The position numbers were made by a program, and so were the translations under genes. The notes under the pieces were generated by a model. The model was not told the origin of the DNA. It did no database searches and saw only the letters and a program-made list of their open reading frames with translations. This document shows positions 1-8,567 of a stretch of DNA of 64,000 bases, piece after piece. The DNA comes from Stenotrophomonas maltophilia (GTDB taxonomy: Bacteria > Pseudomonadota > Gammaproteobacteria > Xanthomonadales > Xanthomonadaceae): positions 162,685 to 226,684 of the forward strand of contig DEZI01000017.1 of the NCBI GenBank assembly GCA_002364755.1. Reading direction: 5' to 3'. Numbering within the stretch: position 1 is the stretch's first letter; each line of letters opens with the position of its first letter.

Positions 1-1
1 C

Positions 2-505
2 GTGATGGTCAACGGCCGCGGCTTCTTCGAAGTGCAGATGGCCGATGGCAGCTCCGCTTACACGCGTGATGGCTCGTTCAAGATCAACCAGGACGGCGAG
101 CTGGTCACCAACAGCGGTTACCCGGTACAGCCGGGCATCCAGATTCCGGAAGGCGCGCAGTCGCTGACCATCGGCAGCGACGGCACCATCAGCGTGAAGA
201 TGGCCGACAACGCGGCCAACGTGGAAATCGGCGCACTGACGCTGACCGACTTCGTCAACCCGGCGGGCCTGCAGGCCCGCGGCGAAAACCTGTTCCTCGA
301 AACCACCGCATCGGGCCCGGCCCAGAACGGCAACCCCGGCCTGAACGGCCTGGGCAATGTGGTGCAGGGCGCACTGGAAGGCAGCAACGTCAACGTGGTG
401 GAAGAGCTGGTCTCGATGATTGAAACCCAGCGCGCCTACGAAATGAACGCCAAGGCCATTTCCACCACCGACGCGATGCTCGGCTACCTGAACCAGAACG
501 TCTGA
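2..505 (+). CDS. flgG: Flagellar distal rod protein FlgG (3' part)
   Basis: Only the C-terminal 167 residues are present; the gene runs off the left edge, so its start and promoter are not visible. FlgG builds the distal rod in the periplasm, joining the proximal rod to the hook and passing through the P and L rings. The visible part starts in the conserved NGRGFF segment and ends in the family's typical coiled C-terminus (SNVNVVEELVSMIETQRAYEMN), which packs in the rod core. The next genes are flgH, flgI and flgJ, the usual order of the rod/ring operon. FlgF shares this C-terminal fold, but length, ending and position before flgH make FlgG the better call. Confidence 0.95.
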   Translation: MMVNGRGFFEVQMADGSSAYTRDGSFKINQDGELVTNSGYPVQPGIQIPEGAQSLTIGSDGTISVKMADNAANVEIGALTLTDFVNPAGLQARGENLFLETTASGPAQNGNPGLNGLGNVVQGALEGSNVNVVEELVSMIETQRAYEMNAKAISTTDAMLGYLNQNV

Positions 506-518
506 CCGACGCAAACGG

Positions 519-1220
519 ATGATCGCCATGTCGCCCCTTTTCAAACCTGCCCGCATCGCCCTGCCCTGCGCCGTGGCCGCCCTGCTTGGCGGCTGCGTGA
601 TCGCCGGCGACGTACGGCCCTATCCGGCGATGGCGCCGATCCAGCCGATCATGCCGCCGCAGGCCGCGCCGACCGCCGGTGCGATCTACGCCGCCGGCCC
701 CACGCTGCAGCTGTATTCGGACCGTCGCGCCCGCGATGTCGGCGACCTGCTGACCATCACCCTGCTGGAAAACACCACCGCCACCACCAGCGCCAACACC
801 GCGACCAACAAGGAATCGAACCTGAGCATCGGCACGCCGTCGATTTTCGGTGCACCGGTCACCCTCGGCGGCAAGGACATCCTCAGCGCCACCGCCAGTG
901 GCAAGCGTGACTTCACTGGCAAAGGCAACAGCGCGCAGAGCAACCGCCTGCAGGGCAGCGTGACGGTGACCGTGGTGCAGCGCCTGCCCAACGGCAACCT
1001 GGTGGTGCAGGGACAGAAGAACCTGCGGCTGAACCAGGGCGATGAGCTGGTACAGGTGCAGGGCATCGTGCGCCCGGCCGACATCGCGCAGGACAACAGC
1101 ATTCCCTCCAGCCGCGTCGCCGACGCCCGCATCGTCTACGGCGGCCGCGGCCCGGTCGCGCAATCCAACGCGATGGGCTGGCTGAGCCGCTTCTTCAACT
1201 CCGGCCTGACGCCGTTCTGA
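519..1220 (+). CDS. flgH: Flagellar L-ring lipoprotein FlgH
   Basis: The 233-residue product forms the outer-membrane L ring that acts as a bushing around the rod. A lipoprotein signal is visible: a hydrophobic stretch ends in the lipobox LLGGC, with the lipidated Cys at residue 26 from this start. The body has the FlgH features DRRARDVGDLLTITLLENT and a C-terminal WLSRFFN segment. Two ATGs are possible (519 and 528); neither has a strong ribosome-binding site and either gives a working signal peptide. It sits 13 bases after flgG and 2 bases before flgI, so it is a middle gene of one transcript. Confidence 0.96.
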   Translation: MIAMSPLFKPARIALPCAVAALLGGCVIAGDVRPYPAMAPIQPIMPPQAAPTAGAIYAAGPTLQLYSDRRARDVGDLLTITLLENTTATTSANTATNKESNLSIGTPSIFGAPVTLGGKDILSATASGKRDFTGKGNSAQSNRLQGSVTVTVVQRLPNGNLVVQGQKNLRLNQGDELVQVQGIVRPADIAQDNSIPSSRVADARIVYGGRGPVAQSNAMGWLSRFFNSGLTPF

Positions 1221-1222
1221 GC

Positions 1223-2365
1223 ATGGCCATGAACTCTCTCTTCTCTTCCGCCTGGCAGCGTCGCCTCGCCGCGTGCGTCGGCGTATTGGTCCTGGCAGTG
1301 GCCGTGGCGGCACCGGCCAGCGCCGAACGCATCAAGGACCTGGCCCAGGTCGGAGGCGTGCGTGGCAATGCCTTGGTGGGCTACGGCCTGGTGGTCGGCC
1401 TGGATGGCAGCGGTGACCGCACCAGCCAGGCGCCCTTCACCGTGCAGAGCCTGAAGAACCTTCTGGGCGAGCTGGGCGTGAACGTGCCGGCCAACGTCAA
1501 CCCGCAGCTGAAGAACGTGGCCGCCGTGGCGATCCACGCCGAGCTGCCGGCCTTCGCCAAGCCGGGCCAGCCGATCGACATCACCGTGTCTTCCATCGGC
1601 AATGCGGTATCGCTGCGCGGCGGCTCGCTGCTGATGGCCCCGCTGCGCGGCGCCGACGGGCAGATCTATGCGATCGCCCAAGGCAACCTGATCGTCGGTG
1701 GGTTCGGCGCACAGGGCAAGGATGGTTCGCGCGTCTCGGTGAACGTGCCCAGCGTCGGCCGCATTCCCAATGGCGCGACCGTCGAGCGTGCCCTGCCCGA
1801 TCCGCTGGCCAACGGCGGCGACATCACGCTGAACCTGCACAACGGCGATTTCACCACCGTCTCGCGCATGGTGGCCGCACTCAACAACGCCTTCGGCGAA
1901 GGCGCTGCGCGTGCCGTCGATGGCGTGACCGTGGCTGTGGCCGCACCGACCGATCCGGGCGCACGCATCGGCCTGCTGGCCCGCATCGAGAACCTGGAAC
2001 TGACCCCCGGCAGCGCACCAGCCAAGGTGGTGGTGAATTCGCGCACCGGCACTGTGGTCATCGGCCAGCAGGTGCGTGTCGGACCGGCCGCGATCTCGCA
2101 CGGTTCGCTGACGGTCACCATCCAGGAGAACGCCAACGTCAGCCAGCCCAACGCCTTCGGCGGCGGGCAGACCGTGGTCACCCCGCAGTCGACCGTCACC
2201 GCCACCAACGATGGCAGCCGCATGTTCAAGTTCAACGGCGGCACCACGCTGGATGAAATCGTGCATGCCGTGAACGCCGTGGGTGCTGCCCCGGGCGACC
2301 TGATCGCGATCCTGGAAGCACTGAAGCAGGCCGGTGCGCTGAGCGCCGAGCTCGAGGTGATCTGA
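1223..2365 (+). CDS. flgI: Flagellar P-ring protein FlgI
   Basis: The 380-residue product is the periplasmic P-ring subunit, assembled around the rod in the peptidoglycan layer. A Sec signal peptide is clear: basic N-region (WQRRLAA), hydrophobic core, then a cleavage site after APASA just before ERIKDLA, where mature FlgI proteins usually begin. The diagnostic VRGNALVGYGLVVGLDGSGD follows, and the C-terminus (VNAVGAAPGDLIAILEALKQAGAL) is typical. A second ATG lies at 1229. It is 2 bases from flgH and 1 base from flgJ, so translation is probably coupled. Confidence 0.97.
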   Translation: MAMNSLFSSAWQRRLAACVGVLVLAVAVAAPASAERIKDLAQVGGVRGNALVGYGLVVGLDGSGDRTSQAPFTVQSLKNLLGELGVNVPANVNPQLKNVAAVAIHAELPAFAKPGQPIDITVSSIGNAVSLRGGSLLMAPLRGADGQIYAIAQGNLIVGGFGAQGKDGSRVSVNVPSVGRIPNGATVERALPDPLANGGDITLNLHNGDFTTVSRMVAALNNAFGEGAARAVDGVTVAVAAPTDPGARIGLLARIENLELTPGSAPAKVVVNSRTGTVVIGQQVRVGPAAISHGSLTVTIQENANVSQPNAFGGGQTVVTPQSTVTATNDGSRMFKFNGGTTLDEIVHAVNAVGAAPGDLIAILEALKQAGALSAELEVI

Positions 2366-2366
2366 C

Positions 2367-3578
2367 ATGCGCATCAATCCCGCCTTCGACCTGAATCCTG
2401 CACAGCAGACCGACCCGGCCAGGATCGACAAGGTCGCGCGCCAGCTGGAAGGCCAGTTCGCGCAGATGCTGGTCAAGAGCATGCGTGATGCCAGCTTCGG
2501 TGATTCGCTGTTTCCCGGTGAAAACAAGATGTTCCGGGAGATGTACGACCAGAAGATCGCCGAGGCGATGACCCGCGGCAAGGGTCTCGGGCTGTCGTCG
2601 ATCATCAGCCGCCAGCTGTCCGGCCAGCAGGCCGATGGCCCGGCGCTGGACACCCGCGTGGACCCGGCCAAGGCCAGCCGCGCCTACCAGCTCAATGCAC
2701 CGGCCAAGGCGGCACCCTCGCTGTCGCTGGACGATGCCAGCCAAGCCGTGCGCATGCTGCAGCAGATGGCGGCAGGCGCCCAGGAGGGCGCGCAGGCCGC
2801 GGCCAGCCCCGCTCTGGCACCGATGGAGCAGGCACTGGACCTGATTGCCGGCCGCGACAGCAGCAGCATGCACCGTTCGCTGGGCACGAGCGATCCGTAC
2901 GCCAGCAGCATCGACGGCGACGATTGGGCGGCCAGCAACGACCAGTGGGCGGCCACCGCCAGCAACCGCGGCAGCATGGCCACGCCAGCCGATGCCCTGG
3001 CCACCCGCAACGCCGTGGCCCAGCTGGGCGCGAACACGCCCGAAGGATTCGTGGCCAGCATCTGGGGCCACGCACAGAGCGCGGCCAAGGAGCTGGGCGT
3101 GGATGCCCGCGCCCTGGTGGCCCAGGCCGCGCTGGAAACCGGCTGGGGCAAGCGCCAGATCAAGCACGCCGACGGCAGCACCTCGCACAACCTGTTCGGC
3201 ATCAAGGCCACCGGCTGGAAGGGCCAGAGCGCCGTCGCCGGCACCCACGAGTATGTCGATGGCGTGCGCCGTAACGAAACGGCCAGCTTCCGCGCCTACA
3301 GCACGCCCGCCGAGAGCTTTGCCGACTACGTGCGCCTGCTGAAGACCAGCCCGCGCTATCAGCAGGCACTGCAGGCCGGCACCGACGTGCAGGGCTTCGC
3401 CCGTGGCCTGCAGCGCGCCGGCTACGCCACCGATCCGCGCTACGCGGCCAAGATCGCCGCGATCGCCGGTGGCCCGACCATCGAGCGCGCCGTGGCCGCC
3501 GTGACCGACGCCGGCACGCGCCTTGGCCAGACCTTCGCCAGCACCGCGACAGCGGCGCTGGGTATCACCCGTCGTTGA
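2367..3578 (+). CDS. flgJ: Rod-scaffold / peptidoglycan hydrolase FlgJ
   Basis: A two-domain FlgJ of 403 residues. Roughly residues 1-110 are the rod-capping domain (KVARQLEGQFAQMLVKSMRDAS, then FPGENKMFREMYDQK). After a low-complexity linker, residues about 215-375 form a glucosaminidase/muramidase domain of the GH73 type, with likely catalytic Glu257 in AALETGWGKRQ and the motif HNLFGIKA. The protein opens the cell wall so the rod can cross it. It is longer than enteric FlgJ (about 310 residues) because of the linker of about 100 residues. The stop overlaps a TTG that is unlikely to be the flgK start. Confidence 0.95.
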   Translation: MRINPAFDLNPAQQTDPARIDKVARQLEGQFAQMLVKSMRDASFGDSLFPGENKMFREMYDQKIAEAMTRGKGLGLSSIISRQLSGQQADGPALDTRVDPAKASRAYQLNAPAKAAPSLSLDDASQAVRMLQQMAAGAQEGAQAAASPALAPMEQALDLIAGRDSSSMHRSLGTSDPYASSIDGDDWAASNDQWAATASNRGSMATPADALATRNAVAQLGANTPEGFVASIWGHAQSAAKELGVDARALVAQAALETGWGKRQIKHADGSTSHNLFGIKATGWKGQSAVAGTHEYVDGVRRNETASFRAYSTPAESFADYVRLLKTSPRYQQALQAGTDVQGFARGLQRAGYATDPRYAAKIAAIAGGPTIERAVAAVTDAGTRLGQTFASTATAALGITRR

Positions 3579-3586
3579 GGAACCCC

Positions 3587-5467
3587 ATGTCCAGCGTCCT
3601 TTCCACCGGTACCAGTGCCCTGCTCGCCTTCCAGCGTGCGTTGGCGACCACCAGCCACAACGTCGCCAACATCAACACGCCCGGCTACAGCCGGCAGAAG
3701 GTCGACTTCGCCACCGCTGATCCGCAGAACTATGGGTTTGGCGAGGTGGGCAGCGGCACCCGGATCACCGACATCCGCCGCGCTGCAGACCAGCTGGCGA
3801 TCTCGCGGCTGCTCGACAGCAGCGGCGAACTGGCGCGCCTGAAGCAGCTGTCGACCATGGCCGACCGGGTCAACGCCCTGTTCTCCGATTCGGCCACGAA
3901 CGTCGCCGGCTCCTGGTCCAACTTCTTCGATGCGGTCAGCGGCCTGTCGTCCAATGCCGCAGGCACGGCCGACCGGCAGAGCCTGCTTGATGGCGGCAAG
4001 GCCCTGGCCAGCCGCTTCGGCCAGCTCAACACGCAGATGAACAACCTCAGCAGCGAGGTCAACAACGGGCTCATCGCCGGTGCCACCGAGATCAACCGGC
4101 TGGCCCAGGAGATCGCCCAGATCAACGGTGCCATCGGCAGCAACGTGACCGACGCCGCGCCGGACCTGCTGGACCGACGCGACCAGCTGATTTCGCAGCT
4201 GGTCGGCTACACCGGCGGCACCGCGGTCGTGCAGGATGGCGGCGTGATGAACGTCTACACCGCCGGCGGCAATGCGCTGGTGGTAGGCACGACGGCCTCC
4301 AAGGTCACCACGGTCACCGACCCCTACCAGCCCGAGCGCCTGCAGCTCGCCCTGCAGACCCAGGGCGGCACGATCACCCTGGACCCGAAGGCCGTGGGCG
4401 GCAAGATCGGCGGCATGCTCGAGTTCCGCGACACCGTGCTGACCCCGGCCCAGGCCGAACTGGGCAAGCTCGCGGTCGGCCTGGCCGAGAGCTTCAATCA
4501 GGCCCACCGCCAGGGCGTGGACCTGTATGGCCAGATGGGTGGCGACTTCTTCAACATCGGCAACCCGCGCGTCACCCCCAACACCAGCAATGCCGGCACC
4601 GGCAGCATCACGGCGACCTATGGCGACCTGTCCAAGCTGGATGCACAGAACATCGTGCTCAAGTTCGACGGCACGCAGTGGCAGGCCAGCCGCGCCGACA
4701 CCGGCGCCAGCGTTGCCCTGACCGGCACGGGCAGCGCCACCGATCCGCTGGTGATCAACGGCGTCGAACTGGTAGTGGGCGGCACGCCCTCGAAGAATGA
4801 CCGGTTCCTGCTGCAGCCGACCGCGGGTGTCGCCGGCAGCCTGGAAACCGCCATCACCGACCCCTCGCGCATCGCCGCTGCCGCTGCGGTGAAGGGCACG
4901 GCAGCACTGGCCAACACCGGTACCGGCAAGCTGACCGGCGTTACGGTGACCGACGTCGGCAACGCCAACCTGCGCGACCCCGCCGCGATCGTGTTCACCT
5001 CGGCCACGACCTACACCATCAATGGCGGTGCACCGCAGACCTATACGCCTGGCCAGACCATCAGCGCCAACGGCTGGAGCTTCGTGCTGGATGGTGCGCC
5101 CAAGACAGGCGACACGTTCAGCATTACTCCCACCCCGGCGGGCTCGTCGGACAACAGCAATGCCGCACTGCTGGCCAAGGTCGAGGATGCCAAGGCATTC
5201 AATGCCGGCACTGTCACCCTCAACGGCGCGCTCGGTGGCCTGACCACCCAGGTCGGTGCCGCTGCACGTTCGGCCGAATATTCGCTCGATGCACAGCAGG
5301 TCATCTCGGACAAAGCGCAGGCCTCGCGCGATGAGATCTCAGGCGTGAACCTGGACGAAGAAGCCGCCGACATGCTGCGCCTGCAACAGGCCTATCAGGC
5401 CGCCTCGCAGCTGATCTCCACCGCCGACAACATGTTCCAGACCATCCTGGGAGCAATCCGCCGATGA
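3587..5467 (+). CDS. flgK: Hook-filament junction protein FlgK (HAP1)
   Basis: The 626-residue product is the first hook-associated protein, an extracellular adaptor between hook and filament. The N-terminus (STGTSALLAFQRALATTSHNVANINTPGYSRQ) and C-terminus (EISGVNLDEEAADMLRLQQAYQAASQLIS) are the paired helices of rod/hook/HAP proteins. The start chosen is ATG 3587, with GAGG at 3577-3580 as ribosome-binding site; an upstream TTG at 3575 overlaps the flgJ stop and would add MRNP. Its last codon overlaps the flgL start (ATGA). Confidence 0.96.
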   Translation: MSSVLSTGTSALLAFQRALATTSHNVANINTPGYSRQKVDFATADPQNYGFGEVGSGTRITDIRRAADQLAISRLLDSSGELARLKQLSTMADRVNALFSDSATNVAGSWSNFFDAVSGLSSNAAGTADRQSLLDGGKALASRFGQLNTQMNNLSSEVNNGLIAGATEINRLAQEIAQINGAIGSNVTDAAPDLLDRRDQLISQLVGYTGGTAVVQDGGVMNVYTAGGNALVVGTTASKVTTVTDPYQPERLQLALQTQGGTITLDPKAVGGKIGGMLEFRDTVLTPAQAELGKLAVGLAESFNQAHRQGVDLYGQMGGDFFNIGNPRVTPNTSNAGTGSITATYGDLSKLDAQNIVLKFDGTQWQASRADTGASVALTGTGSATDPLVINGVELVVGGTPSKNDRFLLQPTAGVAGSLETAITDPSRIAAAAAVKGTAALANTGTGKLTGVTVTDVGNANLRDPAAIVFTSATTYTINGGAPQTYTPGQTISANGWSFVLDGAPKTGDTFSITPTPAGSSDNSNAALLAKVEDAKAFNAGTVTLNGALGGLTTQVGAAARSAEYSLDAQQVISDKAQASRDEISGVNLDEEAADMLRLQQAYQAASQLISTADNMFQTILGAIRR

Positions 5468-6672
5468 GCAGCCGCATTTCCACCGGGATGATGTTCAACC
5501 AGTCGGTATCGCTGATGCTGGCCAAGCAGTCGAAGATCAGCCATCTGGAGCAGCAGATCGCCACGGGCAGCAAGATCAGCTCGGCCAAGGACGATCCGGT
5601 CGCTGCCGGCACCGCCGTTGGACTGGACCGCGTCGTGGCCGGCCTCGAGCAGCTGGGCAAGAACGCCAACAGCGTGCAGAACCGTCTTGGCTTGCAGGAA
5701 AACGCGCTGGCCCAGGTCAATGAGCTGATGTCGCGCGCCGTGGAACTGAGCATCCAGGCCAACAGCCCGGTGCCCAAGTCCAGTGACCTCAAGGCCATCG
5801 TCAGCGAACTGAAGACCATCCAGGACAGCCTGCTTTCGCTGGCCAATTCCCGCGATGGCAGCGGCCGCTACCTGTTTGGTGGCAGCAACGATGCCGACGC
5901 ACCGTTCAAGCTATCGGGCGGCACGGTCACCTATAACGGCGACCAGAACCAGCGCCAGGTCGAGGTTGCGCCGGGCCAGCTGGTGTCCGACGCCCTGCCC
6001 GGCAGCGAGATCTTCATGCGCATCCCGACCGGCGATGGCCGCGTGGATGCCAGTGCCGCCGCCGGCAACAGTGGCAGTGGCCTGCTCACCTCCATCAGCC
6101 GCGATGGCAGCGGCAGCTGGGCCGGCGGAACGCTCAACGTGCGCTTCACCGGCACTGCCGAGGGCGCCTACGAGGTGGTGGACGGCAGCGGTGCGATCGT
6201 CGGCACCGGCACGCACAAGCCTGGCGAAGACATCGTTGTGGCCGGCGTCAGCATGCGCGTCGAGGGTGCGCCGGCGGCCGGGGACGAATTCAACATCAGC
6301 GACGCGGGTACCCGCGACATCTTCTCCACCCTGGACAGCCTGGTCGCGGCATTGGAAACCGACCCGTCCACTGAAAGCCAGCGCACGGCATTGCAGAACA
6401 CCCTGCAGTCGAGTATCCGCGACCTCAACCGGGCCTCGGAAACGATGATCGACGCCCGCGCCAAGGGCGGTGCGCAGCTGGCCGCCATCGATACCGCGGC
6501 CAGCGCCCGCGAAGCCACTGCCGTCACCGTCAAGAGCACGCTCTCGACGATGCGCGATCTCGATTACGCCGATGCGATCGGCCAATACAAGCTGGAGAAC
6601 GCAGCCCTTCAAGCCGCCCAGACCATCTTCAGCCAGATGCAGGCGATGTCCCTGTTCAACAAGATCGGCTGA
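5464..6672 (+). CDS. flgL: Hook-filament junction protein FlgL (HAP3)
   Basis: The 402-residue product is the second junction protein, sitting between FlgK and the flagellin filament. It has a flagellin-like N-terminal helix region (ISTGMMFNQSVSLMLAKQSKISHLEQQIATG followed by SAKDDPVAAG) and a C-terminal helix ending in AAQTIFSQMQAMSLFNKIG. The middle is variable. Its ATG overlaps the flgK stop, so it is co-translated with flgK. A GC-rich hairpin with a short T run follows at 6702-6720 and probably ends the flg transcript before the flagellin genes. Confidence 0.95.
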   Translation: MSSRISTGMMFNQSVSLMLAKQSKISHLEQQIATGSKISSAKDDPVAAGTAVGLDRVVAGLEQLGKNANSVQNRLGLQENALAQVNELMSRAVELSIQANSPVPKSSDLKAIVSELKTIQDSLLSLANSRDGSGRYLFGGSNDADAPFKLSGGTVTYNGDQNQRQVEVAPGQLVSDALPGSEIFMRIPTGDGRVDASAAAGNSGSGLLTSISRDGSGSWAGGTLNVRFTGTAEGAYEVVDGSGAIVGTGTHKPGEDIVVAGVSMRVEGAPAAGDEFNISDAGTRDIFSTLDSLVAALETDPSTESQRTALQNTLQSSIRDLNRASETMIDARAKGGAQLAAIDTAASAREATAVTVKSTLSTMRDLDYADAIGQYKLENAALQAAQTIFSQMQAMSLFNKIG

Positions 6673-6701
6673 CCCTTTCCCGTTCCACCGACTTCCAGCA
6701 C

Positions 6702-6720
6702 GGCGCGTTCCGCGCCTTTC
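6702..6720 (+). terminator. Likely terminator after flgL
   Basis: A perfect 6-bp stem GGCGCG / CGCGCC (6702-6707 and 6711-6716) with a 3-base loop is followed by TTTCCTC. The short stem and weak T run make it a modest intrinsic terminator, but the place, 30 bases after the last flg gene and before a strongly expressed flagellin, fits. Confidence 0.5.
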
Positions 6721-6757
6721 CTCACCGAAACGAACCGAGCACCCACGGAGAAGCACC

Positions 6758-8344
6758 ATGGCACAGATCATCAACACCAACACCATGTCGCTGAATGCTC
6801 AGCGCAACCTGACCACCAGCAGCAGTTCGCTGGCCACCTCGATCCAGCGCCTGTCCTCGGGCCTGCGCATCAACAGCGCCAAGGACGATGCCGCCGGCCT
6901 GGCCATTTCCGAGCGCTTCACCACGCAGATCCGTGGCATCAACCAGGCCGCCCGCAACGCCAACGACGGCATCTCGCTGGCCCAGACCGCCGAAGGCGCA
7001 CTGGGTGAAGTGGGCAACAACCTGCAGCGCATCCGCGAACTGGCCGTGCAGGCCCGCAGCGCCACCAACTCCGCGTCCGACCGCCAGGCGCTGAACGCCG
7101 AAGTGCAGCTGCTGAAGCAGGAAATCCAGCGCGTCGCCGAGCAGACCAACTTCAACGGCACCAGCCTGCTCGATGGAAGCTTCACCAACCAGGCCTTCCA
7201 GATCGGCGCCGACCAGGGCCAGACCATCAACATTTCGCAGATCGCCAATGCGAATGTGCACATGCTGGGCAACTGGACCACGGCATCCCGCGCGGCCTCG
7301 CTGGTGGGTGCCTCGCCGACCGGCGCTGCCGCTGCAGCTGCCACGCCGGCGACGGTCAGCATCGGCACCGTCGCCGCTGGCACAGATGGCACCGGCGCCA
7401 GCACCCTGGCAACCACCTTCACTGCCGAGAATGGCAAGTCGGTCAGCATCAATATCACCGGTACGGTCGACAATGCGAGCGTCACCACTGCCCTGCAGGG
7501 GACGTTCGGCGCGGACGGCAAGAATGAAGTCAACGGCTTCACCCTGGACCTCGGTGCGAGCACCACGGTCGCTGCAGCGGTTGCGGCCGGCAACCTGAAG
7601 GTGGTTCGCACCGACGGTTCGAACATCGACGTCACGGAAGCGGCGACTGGCTACACAAATGCCGCCAGCCTAGGCTTCCCGGCCGCCAGTACCGACGGCG
7701 TTGCAGCCGTCAGCAAGTTCGACGCGATTTCTGCTGGCCAGTTCACCATCAATGGCCAGAACATCGAAGTCGGCGCTGCCAAGGACGCCAGCGAGCGCGC
7801 AACCACCCTGGTCAATGCAATCAACGCGCAGACCCACAAGACCGGAGTGACCGCTTCGCTGATTGACGGCAAGCTGCAGCTGACCTCGCCGGACAAGGAT
7901 TTCGTCATCGGCGGCACTCTTGCCGGCGGCCTTACCGCAGCAACCGGCCTGACCGCGGGCAGCACCGACGCAACGGCGACTACGCCGATTGCTGGCGCTA
8001 CCTCGTTCAAGGTGGGCGAGGCCGCAACGGGCTTTGCCGAACTGGACATCTCCAACCAGGAGAACGCTGACAACGCCATCCTGGCCATGGATGCCGCGCT
8101 GCAGTCGATCAACTCAGCACGTGCCGACCTGGGCGCGATCCAGAACCGTTTCACCTCGACCATCGCCAACCTGAACACCAACTCGGAAAACCTGTCCGCC
8201 GCCCGCAGCCGTATCCGCGACGTGGATTACGCGCAGGAAACCGCCGAGCTGACCCGTGGTCAGATCCTGCAGCAGGCCGGTACGGCCATGCTGGCCCAGG
8301 CCAACCAGGTACCGCAGAACGTGCTGCGCCTGCTGCAGTCGTAA
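6758..8344 (+). CDS. fliC: Flagellin, first copy
   Basis: The 528-residue product is the secreted filament subunit. N-terminal D0/D1 (INTNTMSLNAQRNL, SSGLRINSAKDDAAGLAISERF) and C-terminal D1/D0 (RSRIRDVDYAQETAELTR, then QAGTAMLAQANQVPQNVLRLL) are classical. The central surface region, about residues 175-430, is Ala/Thr-rich and differs from the second flagellin. The true start is ATG 6758, with CGGAG at 6746-6750; the open frame continues upstream to 6470, but only as overlap with flgL. I found no clear sigma28 or sigma54 promoter in the 85 bases before it, unlike the second copy. Confidence 0.96.
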   Translation: MAQIINTNTMSLNAQRNLTTSSSSLATSIQRLSSGLRINSAKDDAAGLAISERFTTQIRGINQAARNANDGISLAQTAEGALGEVGNNLQRIRELAVQARSATNSASDRQALNAEVQLLKQEIQRVAEQTNFNGTSLLDGSFTNQAFQIGADQGQTINISQIANANVHMLGNWTTASRAASLVGASPTGAAAAAATPATVSIGTVAAGTDGTGASTLATTFTAENGKSVSINITGTVDNASVTTALQGTFGADGKNEVNGFTLDLGASTTVAAAVAAGNLKVVRTDGSNIDVTEAATGYTNAASLGFPAASTDGVAAVSKFDAISAGQFTINGQNIEVGAAKDASERATTLVNAINAQTHKTGVTASLIDGKLQLTSPDKDFVIGGTLAGGLTAATGLTAGSTDATATTPIAGATSFKVGEAATGFAELDISNQENADNAILAMDAALQSINSARADLGAIQNRFTSTIANLNTNSENLSAARSRIRDVDYAQETAELTRGQILQQAGTAMLAQANQVPQNVLRLLQS

Positions 8345-8370
8345 TAGCTGCCGTTTCCTGAGCACCACCG

Positions 8371-8402
8371 GGCCCCGCCATGCTGATGGCGGGGCCTTTT
8401 CG
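8371..8402 (+). terminator. Strong terminator after first flagellin gene
   Basis: A 10-bp perfect stem GGCCCCGCCA / TGGCGGGGCC (8371-8380 and 8387-8396) with a 6-base loop is followed by TTTTCG. It lies 26 bases after the flagellin stop and separates the two flagellin transcripts. Confidence 0.85.
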
Positions 8403-8435
8403 TTTGCCATGGGAAAAAAGCCGCGAAAACTTTGC

Positions 8436-8462
8436 TAAAGGCGGGAGGGGTAGTGCCGTTAT
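8436..8462 (+). promoter_or_regulatory. Sigma28 (FliA) promoter of second flagellin gene
   Basis: TAAAGGCG (8436-8443), an 11-base spacer and GCCGTTAT (8455-8462) match the flagellar sigma28 pattern TAAAGTTT-N11-GCCGATAA in both boxes and in exact spacing. It sits just after the terminator of the first flagellin gene and about 105 bases before the second flagellin ATG. FliA, the sigma factor expected to read it, is encoded at 50281-51024. Confidence 0.85.
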
Positions 8463-8567
8463 TGATTTCAGCAGCGGTAGCACACCCCTTGGGGGGAAGC
8501 CAGCCACTGCCCCCCGAAACCGGTCAGGCTGCTCTGCCGGACACACTGCCAACAAGGAAACCGCACC

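Noticed and set aside
6470..6757. Longer first flagellin
   Set aside because: The extension is a shadow of flgL; flagellins start at MAQIINTNTMSLNAQ, which is ATG 6758.
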